Of a stretch of DNA of 37,202 bases, positions 17,993 through 28,437 are shown piece after piece; within the stretch, counting starts at the first letter, position 1, and the number at the start of each line of letters is the position of its first letter. The DNA is from Aquaspirillum serpens DSM 68. GTDB lineage: Bacteria > Pseudomonadota > Gammaproteobacteria > Burkholderiales > Aquaspirillaceae. A program made the translations under genes and the position numbers. The notes below the pieces were generated by a model. It saw nothing but the letters and a program-made list of their open reading frames with translations, did no database searches and was not told the DNA's origin. Location of the stretch: contig NZ_ATVC01000021.1 in NCBI RefSeq assembly GCF_000420525.1, forward strand, positions 1 to 37,202. Reading direction: 5' to 3'.

Positions 17993-18424
17993 ATGCGTTT
18001 ACTTCAAGAATTTAAAACTTTTGCTGCACGTGGCAATGTGATTGATATGGCGGTGGGGGTCATTATCGGTGCGGCATTTGGCAAAATTGTGTCCTCACTG
18101 GTGGCAGATGTGATGACACCGCCGCTTGGTTTATTGTTAGGTGGCGTGAATTTTTCCGCTTTAGCCATCACGCTACAGGCGGCGAGTGGCGATCAGCCGG
18201 CGGTGGTGATTGCCTATGGCAAATTCATTCAAACCATCATTGATTTTCTGATTGTGGCGTCGGCGATTTTTCTGGGGCTGAAAGCAGTCAATACCTTAAA
18301 GAAAAAGGAAACCCCTCCGCCCGCTGCCCCACCGGCTCCGAGTCCAGAGCAAGCGTTATTGAGTGAAATTCGCGATCTATTGCGACAACAGGCAGAGCAA
18401 AAATCATCCAACAAGGAGAAGTAA
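17993..18424 (+). CDS. mscL: Large-conductance mechanosensitive channel MscL
   Basis: The 143-residue inner-membrane channel opens under high membrane tension to release solutes during osmotic downshock. The N-terminal amphipathic helix and first membrane helix '[20 protein letters not shown]' (13-32) carry the family signature. A periplasmic loop, a second helix near residues 75-98 and a charged cytoplasmic helix after a proline-rich linker follow. GAGGAG lies upstream. ispD starts 3 nt after its stop, with its ribosome site inside the mscL end. Confidence 0.96.
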   Translation: MRLLQEFKTFAARGNVIDMAVGVIIGAAFGKIVSSLVADVMTPPLGLLLGGVNFSALAITLQAASGDQPAVVIAYGKFIQTIIDFLIVASAIFLGLKAVNTLKKKETPPPAAPPAPSPEQALLSEIRDLLRQQAEQKSSNKEK

Positions 18425-18427
18425 GTC

Positions 18428-19126
18428 ATGGCACGGATTTGGGCGATTGTGCCGGCGGCTGGTAAAGGGTTGCGTTTTGGTGGTGAGATTCCCAAGCAAT
18501 ATCAGTTGTTGCAGGGCGAGCCAGTGTTGTTTCACACCCTACGCACCTTGTTAGCAGAGCCCGCAATTGAGCAAGTGTTATTGGTCTTGGCGCCCGATGA
18601 TACGTTTTGCCAACCAGCCGCTTTGGCTGCTGCAGGTCTTCAGTCAACGCGTTTGCGAATTGCGTATGTCGGTGGTGAATCACGTGCTGAGACAGTGGCA
18701 AATGGTTTGCGTCAATTGGCATGTCAAGAACAGGATTGGGTGTTAGTGCATGATGCCGCCCGTTGTTGCCTGCCTCCGGCCAGTTTGCGCCGTTTAATTG
18801 ATGACTTGGCCGATGACCTCAGTGGTGGCATCTTGGCGTTGCCGGTGGCCGACACGCTAAAACGGGCTGATGCACAACAACGTGTGTTAGCAACGGTGGC
18901 TCGCGAGAAGATGTGGCAAGCACAGACACCACAAATGTTCCGCACAGCGATTCTTCGTGCCGCACTGGCGCAGGATCCTGCACACTTTACCGATGAAGCT
19001 TCTGCAGTTGAAGCTTTAGGTCACCCCGTCAAATTGGTGTTGGGGTCGCCCTACAATTTCAAATTAACCTATGCTGAGGATATGGCTTTAGCTGAAGCGG
19101 TGTTAAAGCTCATCCGCACAACCTAG
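18428..19126 (+). CDS. ispD: 2-C-methyl-D-erythritol 4-phosphate cytidylyltransferase
   Basis: The 232-residue enzyme joins CTP and methylerythritol phosphate in the MEP route to isoprenoids. The nucleotide-binding motif is 'PAAGKGLRFG' (9-18) followed by PKQYQ, and 'VHDAAR' is at 107-112. GGAG lies 9 nt ahead of the ATG, within mscL. ispF, often next to it, is not here; a glutamine synthetase-like gene follows after 12 nt. Confidence 0.95.
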   Translation: MARIWAIVPAAGKGLRFGGEIPKQYQLLQGEPVLFHTLRTLLAEPAIEQVLLVLAPDDTFCQPAALAAAGLQSTRLRIAYVGGESRAETVANGLRQLACQEQDWVLVHDAARCCLPPASLRRLIDDLADDLSGGILALPVADTLKRADAQQRVLATVAREKMWQAQTPQMFRTAILRAALAQDPAHFTDEASAVEALGHPVKLVLGSPYNFKLTYAEDMALAEAVLKLIRTT

Positions 19127-19138
19127 AGAGTTGATGTC

Positions 19139-20479
19139 GTGAAATCGATGCCTGCTGTGGTGGTTGAGGCCATTCGGGCCCTACAGCCAAGAGAAATTGA
19201 ATGTGTCATTCCAGATTTAAATGGTTTGCCACGGGGTAAAGCATTGCCAGCCGAGGCTTTTTTGGCTGGGCAAGAGCTGCGGATGGCGCGCGCTATCGCC
19301 ATTTATACGGCAACCGGTGATTTTCCTGATGTGAAATATACCGGCGAATCCGACCCCGACATGCAGTTAAAACCAGACTATGCCACGTTGCGCCCAGTGC
19401 CGTGGGCACGCACCCCTCGCATGTTGGCGATTCATGATTGTGTTGATTTAGATGGCAAAGAAACGCCTATTGCCTCGCGCCAAGTGCTAAAAAATGTGCT
19501 GCGCCAATATGCAGCGCATGGCTTACAGCCGATTGTGGCGCCTGAACTAGAGTTTTATTTATTTGCGCTGAATCCCGACCCCAACCAGCCCTTTAGCCTG
19601 CCGCTAACCCGTGAGGGTCGCCAAGAACAAGGCGCATCGGCTTTTACTTTTCATGCTCTGAATGCGTTTGATGGGTTCTTCGATGAGCTATATCAGGCTT
19701 TACCGTTATTAGGTATTCGATCTGATACTTTTGTTCATGAGTTAGGCCCGGGGCAATTTGAAATCAATTTATTGCACGGCGATGCTTTAGATTTAGCCGA
19801 TCAAACGTTTTTATTTAAATATGCTCTGCGTGAAATTGGCTTGAAACATAATCTTAATGTGGTGTTTATGGCCAAGCCTTTAGCGGGGGCGGCGGGTAGT
19901 TCGATGCACCTCCATCAGAGCGTAATTGATACAACGGGGCATAATGTATTTAGTTTGCCAGATGGTCAGCCTAGCGCGTTGTTTTTTCATTTTATTGCTG
20001 GCTTGCAGCAATGCCTGCCCGATTTAATGCCAATGCTATGCCCTTCGGTTAACTCGTATCGTCGTTTTGTGCGTTATATGACTGCGCCGGTGAATTTTGC
20101 TTGGTCGTATGATAACCGTTCGGCTGGGTTACGCATTCCGCTATCCCATCCCGCTGCCAGACGTGTCGAAAATCGCTTACCGGGAAGTGACGCTAATCCC
20201 TATCTGGCTTTGGCTGCCAGCCTTGCTGCTGGTCTGTATGGCATGTTGAATCAACTGATGCCAACGCCTGCTGCCGAGGGGGACATTTACCGCGATGCAC
20301 AAAACGATGGTCGTTTGGCACGCTCGTTAGACATGGCTTTGATCCGCATGGCAGAACAAAAAACCGCAGAACGTCTATTTGGTTCAGCTTTTACGTCAGC
20401 CTTTATCGCCGCCAAACAGGTCGAACTCGATGCCTTCCTGAGTGAGATCACCCCGTGGGAACGCCGTTATTTAATTTGA
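19139..20479 (+). CDS. Glutamine synthetase family protein (gamma-glutamylputrescine synthetase-like)
   Basis: The 446-residue ligase has glutamine-synthetase motifs: 'PDLNGLPRGKALP' near the start, 'PELEFYLF' (metal site), 'GPGQFEINLLHGDAL', 'FMAKPLAGAAGSSMHLHQS' and 'PSVNSYRRF'. It resembles PuuA more than GlnA: it lacks the GlnA adenylylation loop and is shorter. PuuA joins glutamate to putrescine in polyamine breakdown. The start is probably GTG at 19139 with GAGAG upstream; an ATG three codons on is the alternative. Its only close neighbour is ispD; no puuBCD genes are present, so the amine substrate is uncertain. Confidence 0.82.
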   Translation: MKSMPAVVVEAIRALQPREIECVIPDLNGLPRGKALPAEAFLAGQELRMARAIAIYTATGDFPDVKYTGESDPDMQLKPDYATLRPVPWARTPRMLAIHDCVDLDGKETPIASRQVLKNVLRQYAAHGLQPIVAPELEFYLFALNPDPNQPFSLPLTREGRQEQGASAFTFHALNAFDGFFDELYQALPLLGIRSDTFVHELGPGQFEINLLHGDALDLADQTFLFKYALREIGLKHNLNVVFMAKPLAGAAGSSMHLHQSVIDTTGHNVFSLPDGQPSALFFHFIAGLQQCLPDLMPMLCPSVNSYRRFVRYMTAPVNFAWSYDNRSAGLRIPLSHPAARRVENRLPGSDANPYLALAASLAAGLYGMLNQLMPTPAAEGDIYRDAQNDGRLARSLDMALIRMAEQKTAERLFGSAFTSAFIAAKQVELDAFLSEITPWERRYLI

Positions 20480-20600
20480 TTTTTTGTATTTTTAATACTC
20501 TATTATAATATTTAATTGTCTTTTTGATTTGATTTCTTATTCTTAGTTAAACCTTGCTTAAAATAATCCCTACACAGATTGACATATCGCTTTATAATCA

Positions 20601-20623
20601 GCCCCCGCGCCTATTGCGGGGGC
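20601..20623 (+). repeat. GC-rich hairpin in the leader of the chemoreceptor gene
   Basis: GCCCCCGC (20601-20608) and GCGGGGGC (20616-20623) pair around 7 nt. No T-run follows. A TATAAT just upstream (20593-20598) could be a -10, but a TTGACA at 20579-20584 is only 8 bp away and cannot serve as its -35. Confidence 0.5.
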
Positions 20624-20669
20624 AATTGCTCAATTTACAGCAACGAATCAGCGGCGTTCTGAGGGATTT

Positions 20670-22265
20670 ATGAAGATCAATCTGCCAGTCAGTCAAACAG
20701 AGCATTTCTTACAAGCGGGAAAACCGATTGTAAGCAAGACCGATTTAAAGGGGCGGATTACCTATACCTACGTCAACAGTTCGTTTACTGATATCAGTGG
20801 CTTTCATCGTGATGAGTTGCTTGGGGCCAGCCACAATATTGTGCGTCACCCTGACATGCCCGCCGAAGCGTTTGCTGATTTATGGAGAGTGATTAAAACC
20901 GGACAACCTTGGCGCGGTGTGGTGAAAAATCGCTGTAAAAACGGCGATTTTTATTGGGTAGAAGCCTATGTCACACCGATCACCGAAAACGGCACGATTA
21001 CCGGTTATATGTCGGTGCGGACACCACCGAAACGTGAAGATGTGCAAGCGTGCGAGGCGCTCTATCGTGCTGTCCGTGAAAAGCAAAGCACGCTGCCTGC
21101 CACACCGCTGATTACTCACGGTCGGACGCGGGTATTTTTATTGGCACAGGCGGTATCGGCTGGGTTGTGTTTTATTGCCTCGCCGTTTTTGCCAGATAGC
21201 TGGCAATGGCCGGTCAGTGCATTGGGTTTAACCTCCGTGGTAATTGGCAGTTGGATGATTCACCACCGCTTATTTCAGCCCATTCGCGCTACACGGCAAG
21301 CCCTACAGCGGATTACCGAGGGACAACTGACAGAACGGGTTGACCCTGCGTTATATAACCGCTTATCTGGTTTGGCCCTCGATATTGAATCGTTGCGTAT
21401 CAATTTAAGGGCGACATTTTCTGATGTGGTGTTGTGTGCGCAACGGGTGGAAAGTGAAGCCGATGGCATTCATGCTGAAATGCAGCGTTTGACCAAAGGC
21501 TCGCAATGGCAAAGCCAACGGGTGGGGCAGGTCTCGGCAGCGATTGAAGAACTCAGTACCGCCGTAGATGATATTTCGCGCAATACCCAACAGGCGCGGC
21601 AGTTGGCTGATGAAACCAATGTGGCGGTGACGCAAGGTAAGCATTGCATGAACGAATGTTTAGACAGTGCCGGCCAGATTCAGCAAGTAGTCGATACCAT
21701 GCGCGAGCGTATTACCAGCTTGGCTGGGTCGATTAGCAAAATTGCCCAAGTCAGTGACAACATCAAAGCAATTGCTGACCAAACCAATTTATTGGCGCTG
21801 AATGCCAGCATCGAAGCGGCGCGGGCAGGTGAGGCAGGGCGAGGCTTTGCGGTGGTAGCGGACGAAGTGCGTGATTTAGCGGCAAGAACCGCCTTGAGTA
21901 CTAACGATATTACGCATATTGTGAACAGTATTGAACATGAAACAAGATTGGCACTGTCCGCGATGGACGAAGCCAGCGTGTGTGTGAAATCGGATGCACA
22001 AAAAGTGCAAAGCAGCAGTGATAGTCTGGATCAAATTGATGCAGCTAATCAACGTGCAGTCAGTCGGATTCATGAAATTGGCGAGCGAGTGTTACAACAA
22101 GCTGCCGTATCACATGAGGTAGCCGACAATATGAGTAATTTGAATGCGACGATAGAGGAAGGCACTCAGAGTCTGCGTCGTGTGGGGGATGCGGTGGCCT
22201 CGTTAGAGAATGCCGCGCATGATTTACACCGTTTGGTGCAACACTTGGAACGCAACTTGCGTTAA
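20670..22265 (+). CDS. Aer-like PAS-domain methyl-accepting chemotaxis protein
   Basis: The 531-residue receptor begins with an Aer-type PAS domain (about 17-115) containing '[17 protein letters not shown]' and '[15 protein letters not shown]', which in Aer binds FAD and senses redox or oxygen. Two closely spaced membrane helices (about 150-195) and a HAMP-like linker follow. The signalling domain has a hairpin tip at 371-401 ([20 protein letters not shown]). There is no periplasmic ligand domain and no NWETF-type C-terminal tether. cheB follows after 57 bp, so this receptor may be served by that esterase. Energy taxis is inferred from the PAS type. Confidence 0.9.
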   Translation: MKINLPVSQTEHFLQAGKPIVSKTDLKGRITYTYVNSSFTDISGFHRDELLGASHNIVRHPDMPAEAFADLWRVIKTGQPWRGVVKNRCKNGDFYWVEAYVTPITENGTITGYMSVRTPPKREDVQACEALYRAVREKQSTLPATPLITHGRTRVFLLAQAVSAGLCFIASPFLPDSWQWPVSALGLTSVVIGSWMIHHRLFQPIRATRQALQRITEGQLTERVDPALYNRLSGLALDIESLRINLRATFSDVVLCAQRVESEADGIHAEMQRLTKGSQWQSQRVGQVSAAIEELSTAVDDISRNTQQARQLADETNVAVTQGKHCMNECLDSAGQIQQVVDTMRERITSLAGSISKIAQVSDNIKAIADQTNLLALNASIEAARAGEAGRGFAVVADEVRDLAARTALSTNDITHIVNSIEHETRLALSAMDEASVCVKSDAQKVQSSSDSLDQIDAANQRAVSRIHEIGERVLQQAAVSHEVADNMSNLNATIEEGTQSLRRVGDAVASLENAAHDLHRLVQHLERNLR

Positions 22266-23613
<1,348 letters not shown>

Positions 23614-23655
23614 GGCAAATCCTTTTTAGGGTGAGCCACCACGACCAGAAACACA

Positions 23656-23679
23656 CATGCCGCCAGTCGCGGCGGCATG
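23656..23679. repeat. Perfect 9-bp GC-rich palindrome
   Basis: CATGCCGCC (23656-23664) and GGCGGCATG (23671-23679) pair around AGTCGC. It lies upstream of the hypothetical gene and past the IclR gene end, with no T-run on either side. Confidence 0.55.
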
Positions 23680-23705
23680 GGCTGAGTGTCTAGGGTATCA
23701 ATTCG

Positions 23706-23789
23706 TTAACCGTGACGCAGCATGGCCGCCTGTTGGAGGGGCCACCAATAATAAGCGTAAGCGGTGTGGAAACGATTGACAGTATTCAT
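23706..23789 (-). CDS. Possible 27-residue aromatic-rich peptide
   Basis: A short frame runs from ATG at 23789-23787 to TAA at 23708-23706. It begins MNTVNRFHTAYAYYWWPLQQ and is rich in Tyr, Trp and His. GGGGG abuts the start almost directly, a poor spacing for translation. It lies 32 bp downstream of the iclR stop on the same strand. It fills a gap otherwise empty of genes, but chance is quite possible. Confidence 0.25.
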   Translation of the reverse strand: MNTVNRFHTAYAYYWWPLQQAAMLRHG

Positions 23790-23821
23790 GCCCCCATCAA
23801 ACCACCGTTTGCTGCTACCTG

Positions 23822-24622
23822 TCAAGCGTGGCGACTGCCGGTACGAATTTGCGCCGCTAAATTGACTAAAGCAGGTGCAATCACCTCACGCATGTTTTTT
23901 TCCTGAAAAGTGAACATCGGTACGCTGGCATTCAGGCTAAACATTTGGCTACTCGGCAGTTGTAACGGTACGCCAATGGCACAGATGTCCGATTCAAACT
24001 CACCAAACGAAGCACAGTAGCCATGCTCGACAAAGCTTTGTTGGGCTTGTTGCAGACGGGTGGCAATGTCTGACCATTGTGTGCCATAACGCCCAGCCAT
24101 TTTGCGCTCCATCGCCTGCCGTGCTTCGCTGTCCAAACTCACATAATACGCCCGCCCAATCGCGGTGGTGGCGATAGGTACCCGTGAGCCAACGGTCAGT
24201 TGCACCGAAATGCGCGAACTGCTGCGACAGGTTTCCAGATACACCATATCGATACCATCTGCTGCCGCCAAACTAACCGAGACCTGATGGGTATGGGCGA
24301 ACTCACGCATCAGTGGTGCGGCATGGGCACGCACATCAAAACTCGATAGTAAGGAAGACGCCAATTCCAACACGCCATAGCCCAAACGGTATAAACCGCT
24401 TTCGGTGTCTTGGCGCAGATAACCCAGCTTGATTAGGGTGTAGCACAAACGGGACACCGTTGATTTTGGTAACTGGGTACGCTGGGCCAATTGTTGATTG
24501 GATAAGTTGGCATCATCCGCACGAAACGCCGCCAAAATATCCAAGCCCCGCGCCAAAGCCGTCACAAATAAACGGTCTTTTTCAGCTTCATCAGGGATCC
24601 CTTCTTCGATCTGCTTATTCAT
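23822..24622 (-). CDS. IclR-family transcriptional regulator
   Basis: The 266-residue regulator has an N-terminal winged helix-turn-helix (about 18-80, with 'LSNQQLAQRTQLPKSTVSRL') and a C-terminal IclR effector domain ('IGRAYYVSLD', 'CASFGEFESDICAIGVPLQL'). It diverges from glutaryl-CoA dehydrogenase with about 207 bp between the starts, and that gap holds a palindrome suited to the family. It is the likely controller of gcdH and perhaps of the wider pathway; the effector may be glutarate or a related acid (inference). Confidence 0.92.
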   Translation of the reverse strand: MNKQIEEGIPDEAEKDRLFVTALARGLDILAAFRADDANLSNQQLAQRTQLPKSTVSRLCYTLIKLGYLRQDTESGLYRLGYGVLELASSLLSSFDVRAHAAPLMREFAHTHQVSVSLAAADGIDMVYLETCRSSSRISVQLTVGSRVPIATTAIGRAYYVSLDSEARQAMERKMAGRYGTQWSDIATRLQQAQQSFVEHGYCASFGEFESDICAIGVPLQLPSSQMFSLNASVPMFTFQEKNMREVIAPALVNLAAQIRTGSRHA

Positions 24623-24719
24623 GATTTCTCCTTATTTTTCAACGGCATCAAAAATATTACCTTTATTGAAATTATTGATTTTTTGTTGCACTGCGTCATC
24701 AATTTTGTCACAGAAACTC

Positions 24720-24748
24720 TTTACAGCTTAGCAGGGAAAGGCTATGTT
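24720..24748 (+). promoter_or_regulatory. Promoter candidate for glutaryl-CoA dehydrogenase
   Basis: TTTACA (24720-24725) and TATGTT (24743-24748) are 17 bp apart. The implied start near 24755 lies just before the GTTCC-N7-GGAAC palindrome, so a protein bound there would block early transcription. Confidence 0.45.
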
Positions 24749-24770
24749 TTGTTCTGCATTGTAAAACAAT

Positions 24771-24787
24771 GTTCCGCTATGTGGAAC
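24771..24787. promoter_or_regulatory. Probable IclR operator in the gcdH/iclR gap
   Basis: GTTCC-N7-GGAAC is a 17-bp inverted repeat, the size and style of IclR-family sites. It lies between the divergent genes, 42 bp before the gcdH start. Confidence 0.5.
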
Positions 24788-24829
24788 TAACGCGGTTGCC
24801 CGCTTTGCCCTGTTTATTGGAGATAGTTC

Positions 24830-26011
24830 ATGTCGAATGCTCGCCCGTCCTTTCAATGGGAAGACGCCCTGTTGTTAGAAGACCAACTGACTGAAGAAGA
24901 ACGTATGGTGCGCGATAGCACCTACGCTTATTGCCAAGAGAAGCTGTTAAGCCGTGTCTTAACAGCCAACCGCGAAGAGCGTTTCGACCGTGAAATCATG
25001 AGCGAAATGGGCGAATTGGGGCTGTTGGGTTGCACCATCGAAGGCTATGGCTGCGCTGGTTTGTCGCATGTCGCCTATGGTTTGGTTGCCCGCGAAGTGG
25101 AACGGGTGGACTCAGGCTATCGTTCGGCAATGAGCGTGCAATCTTCCTTGGTTATGCACCCTATCTATGCCTATGGCACAGATGAACAAAAAGAGAAATA
25201 CCTGCCGAAATTAGCCACCGGTGAATGGGTGGGTTGTTTCGGTTTGACCGAGCCGGATGCTGGTTCTGACCCTGCCAGCATGAAAACCCGCGCCAAAAAA
25301 GTGGACGGTGGTTACATCCTCAAAGGCAGCAAAATGTGGATCACCAACAGCCCTATCGCCGATATCTGTGTAGTGTGGGCTAAAGATGATGCCGATGACA
25401 TTCGTGGCTTTGTGTTAGAGAAAGACATGAAAGGGCTGTCGATGCCCAAAATTCACGGCAAATTTTCCTTACGTGCGTCCATCACCGGTGAAATCGTGAT
25501 GGACGATGTTTTTGTGCCAGATGAAAACTTATTGCCGCACGTAAAAGGGCTGAAAGGGCCTTTTGGTTGTTTGAACAAAGCTCGTTACGGCATTGCTTGG
25601 GGCGCGATGGGCGCGGCTGAATTCTGCTGGCACGCCGCACGTCAATACACCCTCGACCGTAAACAGTTCAACCGTCCTTTGGCCGCGACACAGTTGGTTC
25701 AGCTGAAGTTGGCCAATATGCAAACTGAAATCAGCTTGGGTTTACAAGCTGCGCTGCGCGTGGGTCGTTTGATGGATGAAGGTCGTGCTGCTCCAGAAAT
25801 GATTTCGCTGATCAAGCGCAATAACTGCGGTAAAGCGCTGGATATTGCACGCATCTCCCGCGATATGCACGGTGGTAATGGTATTGCCGATGAGTTCCAT
25901 GTGATTCGTCATGTGATGAATTTAGAGGCTGTCAATACCTACGAAGGCACACATGATGTTCATGCGCTGATTTTGGGACGTGCACAAACCGGTATTCAAG
26001 CTTTCGCTTAA
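24830..26011 (+). CDS. gcdH: Glutaryl-CoA dehydrogenase
   Basis: The 393-residue flavoenzyme oxidises and decarboxylates glutaryl-CoA to crotonyl-CoA, passing electrons to ETF. Acyl-CoA dehydrogenase motifs are '[19 protein letters not shown]' and '[19 protein letters not shown]'. The catalytic base is E372 in '[17 protein letters not shown]', which is the glutaryl-CoA dehydrogenase form. Length is right and GGAG precedes the ATG. It heads the catabolic block whose other enzymes would supply its substrate and take its electrons. Confidence 0.94.
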   Translation: MSNARPSFQWEDALLLEDQLTEEERMVRDSTYAYCQEKLLSRVLTANREERFDREIMSEMGELGLLGCTIEGYGCAGLSHVAYGLVAREVERVDSGYRSAMSVQSSLVMHPIYAYGTDEQKEKYLPKLATGEWVGCFGLTEPDAGSDPASMKTRAKKVDGGYILKGSKMWITNSPIADICVVWAKDDADDIRGFVLEKDMKGLSMPKIHGKFSLRASITGEIVMDDVFVPDENLLPHVKGLKGPFGCLNKARYGIAWGAMGAAEFCWHAARQYTLDRKQFNRPLAATQLVQLKLANMQTEISLGLQAALRVGRLMDEGRAAPEMISLIKRNNCGKALDIARISRDMHGGNGIADEFHVIRHVMNLEAVNTYEGTHDVHALILGRAQTGIQAFA

Positions 26012-26028
26012 TGCACCGCGACGGTGCA
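26012..26028 (+). repeat. Short palindrome directly after gcdH
   Basis: TGCACCG (26012-26018) and CGGTGCA (26022-26028) pair around CGA, immediately after the stop codon. No T-run follows; the true terminator comes 45 bp later. Confidence 0.5.
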
Positions 26029-26071
26029 CTGAAAACCAATTCGGTGCGCCAAGCAAGTTATTAGAGGAAAA

Positions 26072-26103
26072 TTACGGCTTATTTGCCGTAAGCAGTATTT
26101 TTT
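26072..26103 (+). terminator. Terminator after gcdH
   Basis: TTACGGC (26072-26078) and GCCGTAA (26085-26091) pair around TTATTT, and six Ts follow at 26098-26103. It separates gcdH from the importer operon, which then has its own promoter. Confidence 0.75.
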
Positions 26104-26133
26104 CACCTGAAATTAGCCGATTTTCAGATGAAA
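26101..26133. promoter_or_regulatory. Two TTTCA-NN-TGAAA palindromes, 21 bp apart
   Basis: TTTCACCTGAAA (26101-26112) and TTTCAGATGAAA (26122-26133) are each near-perfect palindromes, with centres exactly two helical turns apart. They lie 16-48 bp upstream of the sigma-54 -24 element and are likely sites of the operon's activator or of a co-regulator. Confidence 0.55.
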
Positions 26134-26148
26134 TCGCCAAAAAATAAC

Positions 26149-26164
26149 TGGCACGGTTCCTGCA
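26149..26164 (+). promoter_or_regulatory. Sigma-54 promoter of the importer operon
   Basis: TGGCACG-GTTC-CTGCA matches the sigma-54 consensus TGGCACG-N4-TTGCA except for one base. The GG and GC pairs are correctly 10 bp apart. Transcription would start near 26176, giving a leader of about 67 nt to the ATPase gene. Confidence 0.78.
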
Positions 26165-26242
26165 ATGCAAGACGGGCCATGATTCACAAAAACCAACGAC
26201 AACCCGTCGCGCTGATCGGCGTTAGGGGAGGCCAAGCAGAAA

Positions 26243-27355
26243 ATGACGCATCCAGACACCCATGCACCGCATGTACGTTTCATCAATGTTCAAAAAACAT
26301 ATGATGGAGAAACCCTGATTGTAAAAAACCTGAATCTTGATGTGCGCCGTGGTGAATTCCTCACCTTATTGGGGCCGTCCGGCTCGGGTAAAACCACTTC
26401 TTTGATGATGTTGGCTGGCTTTGAAACCGCAACCGAAGGCGATATTTTGGTGGGTGGCCAGCGTATTAACCGTGTACCACCGCATAAACGCGGCATGGGC
26501 ATGGTGTTCCAAAACTATGCTTTATTCCCTCACATGACCGTGGCCGAAAACTTGGCTTTTCCGCTTACCGTACGCGGTCAATCTGGCAGCAATGTCGATG
26601 AAAAAGTGAAAAAAGCACTGGATATGGTGCGCCTGACCGCCTATGCCGACCGTCGCCCTGCCCAATTGTCGGGTGGGCAACAACAGCGTATCGCCTTGGC
26701 GCGGGCATTGATTTTTGAACCAGAAATTGTGTTGATGGATGAGCCTTTGGGCGCATTGGATAAACAACTGCGCGAACACATGCAGATTGAAATTAAACAT
26801 CTGCACGAAAAGCTCGGCATCACCATGATTTATGTGACACACGATCAATCCGAAGCCTTGACCATGAGTGACCGCATTGCGGTGTTCAACGATGGTGTGA
26901 TTCAACAGCTGGCAGCACCGGCGGATCTTTACGAGCGGCCAGAAAACTCGTTCGTGGCACAATTTATCGGTGAAAACAACCGTTTACACGGTAAGGTGGA
27001 AGCCCTCTCAGCACAAAGCTGCGATGTGCGATTAACCGATGGTTCGGTGATTCATGCCTTCCCCGTTGTGAAAACACAAGTGGGGGGTGAAGTGAGTCTA
27101 TCGTTACGTCCAGAGCGTGTGGATGTAGCCGACAAAGCCGAAACCTTAGCCAACTATGCCAATTGTTTTAGTGCCACCATCGAAGAAATCATTTACCTCG
27201 GCGACCATTTGCGTGTCCGCGTTGCCTTGTGTGGTCACGATGATTTCATCATCAAAACCCAAAACAATGATCTTGGTTTTACCCCTGAAGCAGGTCAAAC
27301 GATTTACGTCGGCTGGAAATTAGAAGACTGCCGTGCGCTTGACCTTTTGCAATAA
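26243..27355 (+). CDS. ABC importer ATPase (PotA family; AgtA-like)
   Basis: The 370-residue ATPase of the spermidine/putrescine class has Walker A GPSGSGKT (44-51), signature LSGGQQQR near 143, Walker B 'IVLMDEPLGALD' and the switch histidine in 'YVTHDQSEAL'. A C-terminal TOBE domain (about 290-365) is typical of PotA. It powers uptake through the two permeases downstream. The order ATPase, binding protein, permease, permease is that of AgtABCD in Pseudomonas aeruginosa, a 4-aminobutyrate/5-aminovalerate importer. A polyamine substrate remains possible. Confidence 0.92.
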   Translation: MTHPDTHAPHVRFINVQKTYDGETLIVKNLNLDVRRGEFLTLLGPSGSGKTTSLMMLAGFETATEGDILVGGQRINRVPPHKRGMGMVFQNYALFPHMTVAENLAFPLTVRGQSGSNVDEKVKKALDMVRLTAYADRRPAQLSGGQQQRIALARALIFEPEIVLMDEPLGALDKQLREHMQIEIKHLHEKLGITMIYVTHDQSEALTMSDRIAVFNDGVIQQLAAPADLYERPENSFVAQFIGENNRLHGKVEALSAQSCDVRLTDGSVIHAFPVVKTQVGGEVSLSLRPERVDVADKAETLANYANCFSATIEEIIYLGDHLRVRVALCGHDDFIIKTQNNDLGFTPEAGQTIYVGWKLEDCRALDLLQ

Positions 27356-27391
27356 CTCGTACGACCCCGCAACCTCAAGAGGAGTTTCATC

Positions 27392-28426
27392 ATGAAAAAG
27401 TTGTCTTATTCTGTGATTGCCCTGTCGCTGTTGGCTGCTAGCGGTATGGCAATGGCTGAACAGTTCACCGTGACCACTGGCGGCGGTGCTTATTCTAACA
27501 GCATCCGTAAAGCCTACTTTGAGCCTTACATGGCTAAAACTGGCGACAAAATCGTTGAAGATGTGTGGAACAACGAAATGGCAAAAATCAAAGGCATGGT
27601 TGAGAAAAAGGCTGTGAGCTGGGACGCAGTCACCATGGAATCGGCTGACGGGATGCGCGGTTGTGATGAGGGGATTTTGGAACGCATCGACAAACTGGTT
27701 GATAAATCCAAATTCTTGCCCGGTTCTATCACCCCTTGCTTTATCGGTTCTATCGTGTGGTCGAATGTGTATGCCTACAACGATAAGAAATTTGCCGGTG
27801 CGAAACCTTCCACTATTAACGATTTCTTTGACTTGAAGAAATTCCCCGGTGCGCGTGCGATTCGTAAAAATCCAAAAGTGAACATGGAAATTGCACTGAT
27901 GGCTGACGGTGTGGCACCGAAGGATGTGTATAAGGTGTTGGCCACTAAAGCCGGCCAAGACCGTGCTTTCAAAAAATTGGATAGCCTGAAAGGTAATCTG
28001 AAATTCTGGGAAGCTGGCGCGCAAGCACCACAATTGTTGGACTCTGGTGATGTGGTGATGACCACTGCTTTCAATGGTCGTATTTTCGATGCCGCGAAAA
28101 ACGAGAAAAAACCATTCAAGATTGTGTGGGATGGTCAGGTGTATGACTTCGATGGTTGGAGTATTCCAAAAGGTGCACCGAAAAAAGACGCTGCAATGAA
28201 ATTCTTGGCCTTTGCTTCACAGCCTGAAGTCATGGCAAATCAATCGAAATACATTGCTTACGGCCCAACCAACAAAGATGCTGTGAAACACATCAGTAAA
28301 GAAGTGTTGCAAGACTTGCCAACCAACCCAGAAAACATGAAGAAAGCCTTACCGGCCAGTGCTGAATTCTGGGCTGACCACTTTGAAGAAATCAACACTC
28401 GCTTTGTCTCCTGGCTCGCCCAGTAA
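27392..28426 (+). CDS. ABC importer periplasmic substrate-binding protein (AgtB-like)
   Basis: The 344-residue secreted protein has a Sec signal peptide cut after A22 (GMAMA|EQF). The mature part is a PotD/type 1 extracellular solute-binding protein ('VTTGGGAYSNSIRKAYFEPY' at the front, 'FNGRIFDAAKNEKKPFKIVW' near 230). AGAGGAG lies ahead of the ATG. It captures the substrate in the periplasm for the two permeases. A GC-rich hairpin right after it may help keep its mRNA abundant relative to the permeases. Confidence 0.92.
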   Translation: MKKLSYSVIALSLLAASGMAMAEQFTVTTGGGAYSNSIRKAYFEPYMAKTGDKIVEDVWNNEMAKIKGMVEKKAVSWDAVTMESADGMRGCDEGILERIDKLVDKSKFLPGSITPCFIGSIVWSNVYAYNDKKFAGAKPSTINDFFDLKKFPGARAIRKNPKVNMEIALMADGVAPKDVYKVLATKAGQDRAFKKLDSLKGNLKFWEAGAQAPQLLDSGDVVMTTAFNGRIFDAAKNEKKPFKIVWDGQVYDFDGWSIPKGAPKKDAAMKFLAFASQPEVMANQSKYIAYGPTNKDAVKHISKEVLQDLPTNPENMKKALPASAEFWADHFEEINTRFVSWLAQ

Positions 28427-28437
28427 TCCGTCTTAGC

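Noticed and set aside
20579-20598. TTGACA and TATAAT before the chemoreceptor as one promoter
   Set aside because: They are only 8 bp apart, too close to work as -35 and -10 of a single promoter.
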